Assembly: GCA_025352585.1 (NCBI GenBank)
Contig: JANXTD010000101.1
Coordinates: 1-9,558 of the forward strand
Source: Fimbriiglobus sp.
GTDB lineage: Bacteria > Planctomycetota > Planctomycetia > Gemmatales > Gemmataceae
Length of the DNA stretch: 9,558 nucleotides
Direction of reading: 5' to 3'
Every line of letters begins with the position of its first letter. Positions within the stretch are counted from its first letter, which is position 1. Below are positions 1-5,940 of the stretch, in pieces. Position numbers and translations under genes: made by a program. Below the pieces are notes generated by a model that worked only from the letters and a program-made list of their open reading frames with translations, was not told the DNA's origin and did not search any database.

Positions 1-1038
1 CACCAGTACGAAGGCCCCGACCACAAGCAACTCGAACGCACGCTGGCCGGGTTCGCCCGGCACCCCAACATCGGCGCGTACATCCTCATTGGCTTGGGCT
101 GCGAGATCGTCCAGGCGTCGCACCTCATCGAGAGCGAGAAACTCGGCACGGTCGAACTCGGCGGGGTGCGCAACGCCAAGCGGCCGCCGGTGGTGCTCAC
201 CATCCAGGAGTGCGGCGGCATCGGCAAGACCACCGACGCCGGGGTCAAAGCGGTCATCGACATGCTGCCGCGGGTCAACGACGTGCAGCGCGTGCAACTG
301 CCGGCGAAGCACCTGATCCTCGGCACCAACTGCGGCGGCTCCGACGGCAACTCCGGCGTCACCGCCAACCCCGCGTTGGGCGTCGCGTCGGACCTGATCG
401 TCCAGCAGGGCGGCACGACGATCCTCGGCGAGACCCCCGAGATCTACGGGGCCGAGCATGTCCTGACGCGTCGCGCCGTGAGTGCCGAGGTCGGCCAGAA
501 GCTCGTCGATCGCATCAAGTGGTGGGAGTGGTACACCGGCGTGTTCGGCGCGGAGATCAACAACAACCCGTCGCCGGGCAACAAGGAGGGCGGGCTGACG
601 ACCATCTACGAGAAGTCGAACGGGGCCATCGCCAAGGCCGGCAGTACGGCGCTCGTCGATGTGGTGCAGTACGCCGAGCCGGTGACGGCGAAGGGCTTCG
701 TCGTCATGGACACGCCGGGCTACGACCCGGTGAGCATGACCGGCATCGTCGCCGGCGGTGCCAACGTCTGCGTCTTCACGACGGGCCGCGGCAGCGTCTA
801 CGGCTGCAAGCCGGTGCCGTGCCTGAAGGTGGCGACGAACACGCCGATGTTCGAGCGCATGGAGTCGGACATGGACATCGACGCCGGCCGCATTCTGGAC
901 GGGGCGTCGGTGGAGTCGGTCGGCCGCGAGATCTTCGCGGCGATCCTGGCGGCGGCGAGCGGCAAGAAGACGAAGAGCGAGATCCACGGAGTCGGCGAGG
1001 AGGAGTTCGCCCCCTGGCAGATCGGCCCCACGCTGTAG
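1..1038 (+). CDS. UxaA-family sugar-acid dehydratase (altronate/galactarate dehydratase type), C-terminal 345 residues, 5' end outside window
   Basis: The frame is open from base 1 to the TAG at 1036-1038, so the start lies upstream of the window. Residues 31-36 read GLGCEI, the cysteine-containing turn seen in the large domain of UxaA/GarD enzymes. It is followed by IQECGGIGKT, NCGGSDGNSGVTANPALG, ETPEIYGAEH, NNNPSPGNKEGG and FTTGRGSVYGCKP, and the tail EEEFAPWQIG is typical of this family. Known members are metal-dependent (iron for UxaA) cytoplasmic lyases that remove water from D-altronate or D-galactarate to give 2-keto-3-deoxy acids in hexuronate and aldarate breakdown. The family call is firm. 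The substrate cannot be decided from the sequence, and the N-terminal SAF-like domain, if present, is outside the window. No uronate-pathway partner is visible downstream. Codon use is strongly G/C-ending, like the other main genes here. Confidence 0.9.
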   Translation, partial: HQYEGPDHKQLERTLAGFARHPNIGAYILIGLGCEIVQASHLIESEKLGTVELGGVRNAKRPPVVLTIQECGGIGKTTDAGVKAVIDMLPRVNDVQRVQLPAKHLILGTNCGGSDGNSGVTANPALGVASDLIVQQGGTTILGETPEIYGAEHVLTRRAVSAEVGQKLVDRIKWWEWYTGVFGAEINNNPSPGNKEGGLTTIYEKSNGAIAKAGSTALVDVVQYAEPVTAKGFVVMDTPGYDPVSMTGIVAGGANVCVFTTGRGSVYGCKPVPCLKVATNTPMFERMESDMDIDAGRILDGASVESVGREIFAAILAAASGKKTKSEIHGVGEEEFAPWQIGPTL

Positions 1039-1039
1039 T

Positions 1040-1084
1040 CCGGTACGCCGCGACCGAACGAGGGGCGTGAACCGACGGTACCGG
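1040..1084. repeat. 7-bp inverted repeat just after the dehydratase stop
   Basis: CCGGTAC at 1040-1046 and GTACCGG at 1078-1084 are perfect inverted arms around a 31-base loop, beginning two bases after the dehydratase stop codon. The loop is long and no T-run follows, so it is a poor intrinsic terminator. It may be a protein site or chance. Confidence 0.3.
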
Positions 1085-1170
1085 TGCGGGTCGGCAGCGA
1101 CAACGGTGTCGAAATTAAGGGGCCACGCGGCCGGTCATCCTCGAGAGGGCGAGCGACCCGGCCCCGAGGA

Positions 1171-1191
1171 AGTGCCGCCCCGTGCGGTACT
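1171..1191 (+). terminator. Hairpin between convergent genes, possible terminator without a U-tract
   Basis: AGTGCCGC (1171-1178) pairs with GCGGTACT (1184-1191) over 8 bp around a 5-base loop. One G-U pair makes the hairpin better in rightward RNA than in leftward RNA. It lies between the rightward dehydratase (ends 1038) and the leftward small gene that ends at 1227. No T-run follows, so a terminator role rests only on position and structure. Confidence 0.25.
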
Positions 1192-1226
1192 GGAGGGAGA
1201 ACGGGTTCATAGCGGGGCACCTCGCG

Positions 1227-1469
1227 TTAGTTGACGTTCTCACTCGCCACGGGGTCGGCGGGCTTCTCGACCGAAAGAACTGTGATCAGCAGCGCGTCGA
1301 GGATGTCGAACCCGCCGTCCTCGCCATAGACGATTACGGTGCGTCCGACGGGCGAGATCGAGAGGTAGTCGCGGTGATTGATGCGGTACGACCGACCATC
1401 GGCCAGGCGAATTGTGAACGCGAGAAACGGGTTCGCTTCACGCAGTTTACGGAGTTCATCAATTGACAT
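1227..1469 (-). CDS. Small conserved-type hypothetical protein (80 aa), intact copy of a tandem pair
   Basis: ATG at 1469-1467 to TAA at 1229-1227. The 80-residue product has a helical N-terminus (SIDELRKLREANP), then F-x-x-F-T-I-x-LADGR, HRDYLSISPVGRTVIVY and a hydrophobic strand near ILDALLITVLSVEKP. There is no signal peptide or membrane span, so it is probably a small cytoplasmic beta-rich protein. Similar short proteins with an F-T-I-x-L-A-D-G-R core are, from memory, frequent in planctomycete genomes as uncharacterised families; I know of no function. The evidence that it is a real gene is the neighbour at 1502-1747: an ungapped alignment of the first 70 codons gives 45 identical positions, and most other changes are conservative. 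It is the last gene of the leftward run, 32 bp after its paralogue. No strong ribosome binding site is visible. Confidence 0.75.
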   Translation of the reverse strand: MSIDELRKLREANPFLAFTIRLADGRSYRINHRDYLSISPVGRTVIVYGEDGGFDILDALLITVLSVEKPADPVASENVN

Positions 1470-1501
1470 AGGTCACCGTCTTGTTCTGGGTGTAGCGAGG
1501 C

Positions 1502-1747
1502 TTACGAACCGTTGCTCGCCGATGTCGTGGTGGCCACCGGCTTGTCGATCGAGAGTTCCGTAAGCAGCAGTGCGTCGAGCATGTGACCCGCCTCGTCGGA
1601 CTCGTAAACGATGAGCGTCCGGCCGACCGGCGACAGCGAGAGGTAATCGCGGTGCGGCACGCGGTGCGACCTGCCGTCGGCGAGGTGAATCGTGAATTGT
1701 TAGAAAGGGTTCGCCTCACGGACTTCGCGTAACTGCTCCAGCGTCAT
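1502..1747 (-). pseudogene. Tandem paralogue of the 80-aa protein, interrupted by in-frame TAA at codon 16
   Basis: Reading leftward from ATG 1747-1745, the frame gives MTLEQLREVREANPF, a TAA stop at 1702-1700, then QFTIHLADGRSHRV continuing 65 sense codons to a second TAA at 1504-1502. Without the internal stop it would be an 81-residue product aligning end to end, without gaps, with its neighbour at 1227-1469 (45 of 70 identical). The stop sits where the neighbour has Leu16. CAA to TAA or TTA to TAA, each one base, would explain it. Everything after the stop still looks selected: HRDYLSLSPVGRT and LDALLLT are kept and most changes are conservative. The lesion is therefore recent, a sequencing error, or tolerated by readthrough or restart. 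No good internal start was found; a GTG at codon 30 (1660-1658) lacks a clear ribosome site. GGAG lies 9 bases before the ATG. Confidence 0.8.
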
Positions 1748-1786
1748 GGGTCGGCTCCAAAAGGGTTAGTTGGCCGCGGAGCCATT

Positions 1787-2218
1787 TTAGAGGCGAAAGA
1801 TGTCCAAGTCTCTTTTCGAGCGGAGCGTTGGCATCCCATCCGTATCGACATCCTCCGGGTCGTAGCGGCCTACTTCGATGCCGTAATCGTCACGAAGGGC
1901 GGCGAGCAGATCTTCGCCCCCGAACTTCACTTCCTCGATCTGGTGTAATCCGGTCGAATACTGCAGCAGTAAGTCGCCTGCCCCGTCGTGGCTGGAGTCG
2001 CTCATGCCGGGCAGCCAACTCACGGCCAAGCGGTACGCTTCCTCGGCATCGAGCGCTGCGTAGAGCTGCGAAACTACTAGATAGCACTTCTCGCTACGGA
2101 TAGGTGGGTTGTCGGTGTCGGGCGCGAACCACTGGTCTTCGTACACCATGACGTAGTGCGCGACGTACAGTCGCAACCCTGTCATCAAGGTTGGCGCGGG
2201 CGTTGACTCTTTTGCCAT
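1787..2218 (-). CDS. Hypothetical protein (143 aa), translationally coupled to frr
   Basis: ATG at 2218-2216 shares its A with the frr stop (TGATG), and GGAGGGG at the end of frr sits just before it. The longer open frame that starts at 2395 is only the frr gene read out of frame, so the start at 2218 is preferred. The product begins MAKESTPAP, followed by a likely beta-rich core (LYVAHYVMVYEDQW), a stretch SEKCYLVVSQLYAALDAEEAYRLAVSW with an alternating strand then helix, and an acidic C-terminus. There is no signal peptide or membrane segment. The pattern (aromatic first strand, a charged residue before a hydrophobic strand, then an EEAYRLA helix) loosely recalls small DUF4288-type proteins. 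That is a weak resemblance and no function is assigned. Codon use is less G/C-biased than in pyrH or frr, as in the two small genes downstream, which may mean low expression or later acquisition. Confidence 0.75.
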   Translation of the reverse strand: MAKESTPAPTLMTGLRLYVAHYVMVYEDQWFAPDTDNPPIRSEKCYLVVSQLYAALDAEEAYRLAVSWLPGMSDSSHDGAGDLLLQYSTGLHQIEEVKFGGEDLLAALRDDYGIEVGRYDPEDVDTDGMPTLRSKRDLDIFRL

Positions 2219-2778
2219 CACCCCTCCATTACTTCCTTCGACTTCTTGTCGGCCAAGTCGTCGATGCGGTACTCGTAGGTCTTCAGCAGGTCCTGGATCT
2301 TGGCCTTGCCCTTGTCGCGGTCGTCCTCGGTGATGACTTTGTCCTTCTCGGCCGTCTCCACGACCTTGTTGGCGTCGCGGCGGATGTTGCGACACGACAC
2401 CTTGGCGTCTTCGCTGTTCTTCTTGATGAGCGTGACGAGCTTCTTACGCTGGTCGCCGCTCATCGGCGGGATGTTCAGGCGGATCACCTTGCCGTCATTG
2501 TTGGGGGCCAAGCCCAACTCGCTGCCGCGAATCGCCTTCTCGATTTCTTTCAGGTCGTCGCCGGTGAACGGCTTGATCATGATCGACGCCGGGTCGGGGC
2601 ACGACACCGTCGCGATCTGGTTGATCGGCGTCGAGGAGCCGTAGTAATCGACGCGGATGGCGTCCAACATTTGCGGGCTGGCCCGGCCACTGCGCAGGCC
2701 CTTCAGCGCGTTGCGCAAGTTGTCGAGCGCCTTCTCCATCCGGGTCTCGGTGTCCTTGTTGACTTCCGTAACTGTCAT
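2218..2778 (-). CDS. frr: Ribosome recycling factor
   Basis: The 186-residue product matches the usual RRF length (185 in E. coli) and carries family motifs throughout: GLRSGRASPQMLD at 27-39, VDYYGSSTPINQIA at 43-56, IEKAIRGSELGLAPNNDGKVIRLNIPP at 79-105, and AKVSCRNIRRDANK at 125-138, with the conserved arginine of the ribosome-contacting helix. RRF works with EF-G to split the post-termination ribosome in the cytoplasm and is normally essential. I chose the ATG at 2778 because AAGG lies 8 bases upstream and the length fits. An upstream GTG at 2796 would add six residues (MFKAIV) and remains possible. It follows pyrH by 131 bp, an interval occupied by an octamer-based inverted repeat, and its stop overlaps the start of the next gene. 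Confidence 0.97.
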   Translation of the reverse strand: MTVTEVNKDTETRMEKALDNLRNALKGLRSGRASPQMLDAIRVDYYGSSTPINQIATVSCPDPASIMIKPFTGDDLKEIEKAIRGSELGLAPNNDGKVIRLNIPPMSGDQRKKLVTLIKKNSEDAKVSCRNIRRDANKVVETAEKDKVITEDDRDKGKAKIQDLLKTYEYRIDDLADKKSKEVMEG

Positions 2779-2820
2779 GACGATCGCCTTAAACACGGGG
2801 GCAAGAAATACCAGAAGATT

Positions 2821-2897
2821 GGCCGCGGAGACGCAGAGACGCGGAGAAATCCAAATTCAAGTTTTTGTCTTCTCCGCGACTCCACGTCTCCGCGGCT
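2821..2897. repeat. 77-bp inverted repeat with 28-bp arms made of 8-bp units
   Basis: The left arm (2821-2848) and right arm (2870-2897) are inverted copies matching at 24 of 28 positions around a 21-base AT-richer loop (2849-2869). Each arm is itself three tandem octamers: CGCGGAGA, CGCAGAGA, CGCGGAGA on the left; CGCGGAGA, CGTGGAGT, CGCGGAGA on the right read from the other strand. Transcribed with the operon, it would form a long hairpin between pyrH and frr. From memory, related CGCAGAGACGCGGAGA-like words are widely scattered between genes in planctomycetes and other bacteria as REP-like interspersed repeats. The copy number in this genome cannot be judged from one window. Confidence 0.85.
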
Positions 2898-2909
2898 AAA
2901 CGTTTTCGC

Positions 2910-3665
2910 TTACTCCGCCGAGATCATTGTGCCGATCGTCTGCCCCGCCACGGCGCGTTCGAGCGCGCGGTCGGCTTTGAAGTCGAAGACCAGGATCGGC
3001 AGGTGGCACTCCTGGCAGTGCTCGAACGCGCCGAGGTCCATCACCTTCAGGCGGTCGGCAATCACCTTCTTGTAGGTCAGCCGGTCGTACCTCGTGGCGT
3101 GCGGGTTCTTGTCCGGGTCCGAGTCGTACACGCCGTCAACCTTGGTCGCTTTGAGAAGGATGTCCGCGCCCAACTCGCGGCCGCGCAGCGCGGCGGCGGT
3201 GTCGGTCGTGACGTGCGGGTTGCCGGTGCCGCCGGCCAGGATCACGACGCGCTTCTTCTCGAGGTGCCGAATCGCCCGCCGGCGGATGTACGGCTCGCAC
3301 ACCTTGTCCATCGGGATCGCCGACATCAGCCGCGTCTCGATGTCGAGGCCTTCGAGGGTGTCCTGGAGGGCCAGGCCGTTCATGATCGTCGCCATCATGC
3401 CCATCGTGTCGGCCGTCGCGGCGTGGATCTTGTTGGGGTTGTGGCCGATGGCGAACTGCGCCCCGCGCAGCAGGTTGCCGCCGCCGACGACGATGGCCAA
3501 CTCGACGCCCATCTCGACGACGCGCTTCAGGGTCAGCGCAATCTCGAGGGTTTCCGGAAGGCCGATGCCGTTCTTGCCGGGCGGGCCGAACGCCTCACCG
3601 CTGAGCTTCAAGAGCACGCGGTTGTAGGCCGGCTTCGTCAGATTCGGGGGGGGCGAGGCGGTCAT
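2910..3665 (-). CDS. pyrH: UMP kinase (uridylate kinase)
   Basis: The 251-residue amino-acid-kinase-fold protein has the PyrH motifs in order: LLKLSGEAF (18-26, phosphate-binding lysine), VVGGGNLLRG (59-68), ADTMGMMATIMN (85-96), LAGGTGNPHVTTDTAAALRG (143-162) and LKATKVDGVYDSDP (171-184). It phosphorylates UMP to UDP with ATP, the committed step to UTP and CTP. Bacterial enzymes are cytoplasmic hexamers regulated by GTP and UTP. The position normally reading NPFF is NPHV here, a mild variation. The ATG at 3665 gives about twelve residues before the conserved first strand, and no clear ribosome site precedes it. It lies 50 bp after the DUF2760 gene and upstream of frr. The pyrH-frr order is widely conserved, but the usual rpsB-tsf are not upstream here. 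Confidence 0.97.
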   Translation of the reverse strand: MTASPPPNLTKPAYNRVLLKLSGEAFGPPGKNGIGLPETLEIALTLKRVVEMGVELAIVVGGGNLLRGAQFAIGHNPNKIHAATADTMGMMATIMNGLALQDTLEGLDIETRLMSAIPMDKVCEPYIRRRAIRHLEKKRVVILAGGTGNPHVTTDTAAALRGRELGADILLKATKVDGVYDSDPDKNPHATRYDRLTYKKVIADRLKVMDLGAFEHCQECHLPILVFDFKADRALERAVAGQTIGTMISAE

Positions 3666-3715
3666 ACGGGCGCGGCACTCCGGGCGGGGGACTCAGCGGG
3701 CAGTATACGACGCGG

Positions 3716-4405
3716 TCAGGCCAGTTCGACCTCGGCCGGCTGCAACACGAACGGGTCCTGGCCTTCGGCGAGCGCCGGCAGCCGGACCTCCTTGACGCGC
3801 CAGCCGGGGTGCAGCAGCGTGCCGGTGAAGGGCGGGGCACCGGTGACGTTGCCGACGACGCGCACCGCCGACGGGTCGAAGCCCTTGGCAACGGTCACGC
3901 GGTCGCCGTCGGCCCCGGCCATGACGACACTCAGCGTCAAGTGGTCTTTGAGCACCTTGGCCGCCTTGCGCTGGATCTCCTTGACCGCCTGGCCGACCTG
4001 CTTCTCGTCCGCGCCGGAAATGTCTTCGAGCAGGAAGTCGAGCAGCCGGGCCTCGCTTTGCAGCAGCGTCAGCAGCCGCACGGCCTCGCCGGTCGCCTTG
4101 GGCACGGCCGGCAACGCGGCCGGCACGACCTTGGCGACACTCGGCGGCGCGACGGCAGCCGGCGAGCCAGCAGCGGGAGCGACGGGAGTTTTGACGGGAG
4201 CGACTGGAGTTTGGACGGCGTCCGGGACGGCGGCGAGGGCGGCTCGCAGCCGGGCGTTGAACGCGGGGTCGATGCGGGCCTGCCCGGCGACCGTCAGCCC
4301 GAAGACCACGTTGTCGATCGACCCGGCGCGGGCAACCGCCGCGACGCCGACGACGAACGAGGCGGCGAACGCGCCGAGCGCGACGCCCAACCAGAGCATG
4401 TCCAT
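3716..4405 (-). CDS. Membrane-anchored DUF2760 domain protein
   Basis: From ATG 4405 the product has 229 residues. Residues 3-27 form one hydrophobic N-terminal segment (LWLGVALGAFAASFVVGVAAV), probably an uncleaved membrane anchor. A Pro/Ala/Val-rich linker follows at about 64-104, then the DUF2760 domain: LLTLLQSEARLLDFLLEDI (111-129), QVGQAVKEI, and GNVTGAPPFTGTLLHPGW (185-202), the last two blocks being hallmarks of the family as I know it. DUF2760 has no established biochemical function. I chose ATG 4405 because GGTGAGG lies 9 bases upstream. A GTG at 4420 (five residues longer) and an ATG at 4399 are alternatives. The gene starts 70 bp after the lptB stop, with only 50 bp to pyrH, so it is probably cotranscribed with both. 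A 21-bp tandem duplication lies in the linker. Confidence 0.88.
   Translation of the reverse strand: MDMLWLGVALGAFAASFVVGVAAVARAGSIDNVVFGLTVAGQARIDPAFNARLRAALAAVPDAVQTPVAPVKTPVAPAAGSPAAVAPPSVAKVVPAALPAVPKATGEAVRLLTLLQSEARLLDFLLEDISGADEKQVGQAVKEIQRKAAKVLKDHLTLSVVMAGADGDRVTVAKGFDPSAVRVVGNVTGAPPFTGTLLHPGWRVKEVRLPALAEGQDPFVLQPAEVELA
4176..4217. repeat. Two tandem 21-bp units in the DUF2760 linker
   Basis: Units 4176-4196 and 4197-4217 match at 19 of 21 bases and stay in frame, encoding the repeated TPVAP-type segment of the proline/alanine linker. This is a simple in-frame duplication, which a disordered linker tolerates easily. Confidence 0.8.
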
Positions 4406-4411
4406 CGAACG

Positions 4412-4426
4412 TCGCCTCACCGGGTT
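4412..4426 (-). promoter_or_regulatory. 15-bp repeat copy A carrying the ribosome-binding site of the DUF2760 gene
   Basis: Read leftward this is AACCCGGTGAGGCGA, ending 6 bases before the ATG at 4405; its GGTGAGG is the likely Shine-Dalgarno. The identical 15-mer occurs at 5781-5795 upstream of lptB. The role beyond ribosome binding is unknown. Confidence 0.5.
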
Positions 4427-4475
4427 GCCGGACTAACTTCCGCGTGCAGGCGGTGTTATACGGACCGGCGGGCCG

Positions 4476-5756
4476 TTACGCCCGCTCGAAGCGCGCCCGC
4501 AGGTGCGCGACCTGCTTCAGCCGCAGGTCGTCGGGGCCGTCGGACTGGAAACTCAGGTTCTCGCCGGTGATCGCTTCAAGCACGCGCAAAGCCATGTGCC
4601 GGACCTCGACCTCGCGGCGCTCGAGCGCCTCGAGCAGCACCGGCACGGCGTCGCTGCCTCGGCTGGCGAGGTCGTGCCAGGCGTCGGGCATCCGCTCCCG
4701 ATCGACGAGCTGATCGACGAGCCGCCGCATCTTGTCCTCTTCGAGCAGTTGCAGCGTCGATTTGCTGAACCGCGTGGCCGGCGGCGGCGACACCGGCCGC
4801 GGCACGACCGGCGGGACGTAGGCCGTCGAGCGCGTGATCGGGATGCTGTCATCGACCACGATCGGCGGTGGGGGCGGCGGAGACACCGGGCGCGGGGCCG
4901 GGGCGACGCGGGCCACCGGCGGCGCGACCGGCACCGGCACTTCGAGCGGCACCAACTCGACCGGCGGGGCCTCGAAGCCGGCGAACCCGGCCAGCCGCGC
5001 CATCAGCACGTCGTCCTGGAACGTCGAGCCGAGGTAGGCGTCGATGGCGACCTTGTCGCGGATCAGCTTGTCCGGCGTGCCGTGGCAGACGACCTTGCCC
5101 TCGACGATCAGGTAAATGCGGTCGGCCGTCTTGACGACCTCGCGGACGTTGTGATCGGTGAGCAACACACCGATGCCCTGGTCGGCGAGTTCGCGGATGT
5201 TCTTGCGGATGTCCTCGGTCGTCTTCGGATCGACCGCCGCGAACGGCTCATCGAGCAGAATCAGCATCGGTTCGCAGACGAGGCAGCGGGCGATTTCGAG
5301 CCGCCGCTTCTCGCCGCCGGAGCAGCGCGCCGAGCTGTTCTTGCGGACGTGCAGCAGGTTGAAGCGCGTCAGGGCTTCTTCGGTGCGCTCGCGGCGCTCC
5401 TGGGCCGTCAGGCTGCGGCCGAGCTTGCGGCTCTTGGGCAGGGACTCGAGGATTGCCAGGATGTTCTTCTCGACGGTGAGCTTGCGAAAAATGCTCTGCT
5501 CTTGCGACAGGTAGCCCATGCCGAGCCGCGCCCGGCGGAACATCGGCAGGTCGGTGACCTCCTGGTCGTCGAACATGACGATGCCGTCGTTCGGCACCAC
5601 TTGCCCGGTGGCCATGCGGAAGCTGGTGGTCTTGCCCGCGCCGTTGGGGCCGAGCAGGCCGACGACCTCGCCGGGGTTGACCTCGAACGAGACGCCATCG
5701 ACGACGGTGCGCCGGCCGTACTTCTTGACGAGTCCGCGGACTTCCAGCAACGCCAT
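4476..5756 (-). CDS. lptB: LptB-like ABC transporter ATPase with proline-rich and HEAT-like C-terminal extension
   Basis: The 426-residue protein starts at ATG 5756, with GGAG 9 bases upstream. Residues 1-245 are a full LptB-type nucleotide-binding domain: Walker A GPNGAGKTT (36-44), Q-loop YLSQEQSIF (82-90), signature CSGGEKRRLEIAR (145-157), Walker B LILLDEP (165-171), D-loop AAVD and switch histidine H202 (TDHNV). The Q-loop block and DHNVREV are close to LptB, which powers transport of LPS from the inner to the outer membrane with LptF/LptG. Typical LptB stops near residue 240. This protein continues with a Pro/Val-rich linker (about 262-328, including six prolines in a row) and a charged helical end (335-426) whose VPVLLEALERREVEVRHMAL resembles one HEAT/PBS-lyase repeat. 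The signature has Cys145 where Leu is usual. It heads the leftward run; no lptA, lptC or permease is visible. Confidence 0.87.
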   Translation of the reverse strand: MALLEVRGLVKKYGRRTVVDGVSFEVNPGEVVGLLGPNGAGKTTSFRMATGQVVPNDGIVMFDDQEVTDLPMFRRARLGMGYLSQEQSIFRKLTVEKNILAILESLPKSRKLGRSLTAQERRERTEEALTRFNLLHVRKNSSARCSGGEKRRLEIARCLVCEPMLILLDEPFAAVDPKTTEDIRKNIRELADQGIGVLLTDHNVREVVKTADRIYLIVEGKVVCHGTPDKLIRDKVAIDAYLGSTFQDDVLMARLAGFAGFEAPPVELVPLEVPVPVAPPVARVAPAPRPVSPPPPPPIVVDDSIPITRSTAYVPPVVPRPVSPPPATRFSKSTLQLLEEDKMRRLVDQLVDRERMPDAWHDLASRGSDAVPVLLEALERREVEVRHMALRVLEAITGENLSFQSDGPDDLRLKQVAHLRARFERA

Positions 5757-5940
5757 CGCGGTGTACTCCGAGCCAGTCCATCGCCTCACCGGGTTATCCT
5801 ACGCCGCGACTACCCGAACGGCCGCGCGCCGACAAGGCGAGAGCTTGCGGCGAATCCGGGGCCGCCGCGGATTGCCGGAATGGCCGAGGGCAGGTCCGTG
5901 CGTTACCATGCAGCCCCCCACGACCCGAACGAGGTGCGTC
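5757..5940. promoter_or_regulatory. Divergent intergenic region between lptB and the serpin gene
   Basis: These 184 bp separate two divergently transcribed genes and must hold both promoters. Leftward, TAGGAT (5799-5804 read on the minus strand) resembles a -10 box but has no convincing -35 at the right distance. Rightward I see no clear promoter. AATCCG and CGGATT form a 6-bp inverted repeat near 5850-5875. No RNA gene was recognised. Confidence 0.35.
5781..5795 (-). promoter_or_regulatory. 15-bp repeat copy B upstream of lptB
   Basis: This is an exact copy of the AACCCGGTGAGGCGA word found before the DUF2760 gene, here ending 24 bases before the lptB ATG. At this distance it is not the ribosome site of the chosen start. 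It could instead serve a short out-of-frame reading from the ATG at 5781, or be a small binding site. Confidence 0.4.

Noticed and set aside
1459..1719. 86-codon leftward frame
   Set aside because: It is the out-of-frame reading of the interrupted paralogue at 1502-1747, which has the recognisable protein sequence.
2821..2897. CRISPR-like repeat or intrinsic terminator
   Set aside because: The units are 8 bp, directly abutting within each arm and inverted between arms, with no spacers. The hairpin is not followed by a T-run in the leftward direction.
2865..4436. 523-codon rightward open frame across pyrH and the DUF2760 gene
   Set aside because: It runs opposite two clearly recognised genes and gives a His/Arg/Val-rich product with no family features.
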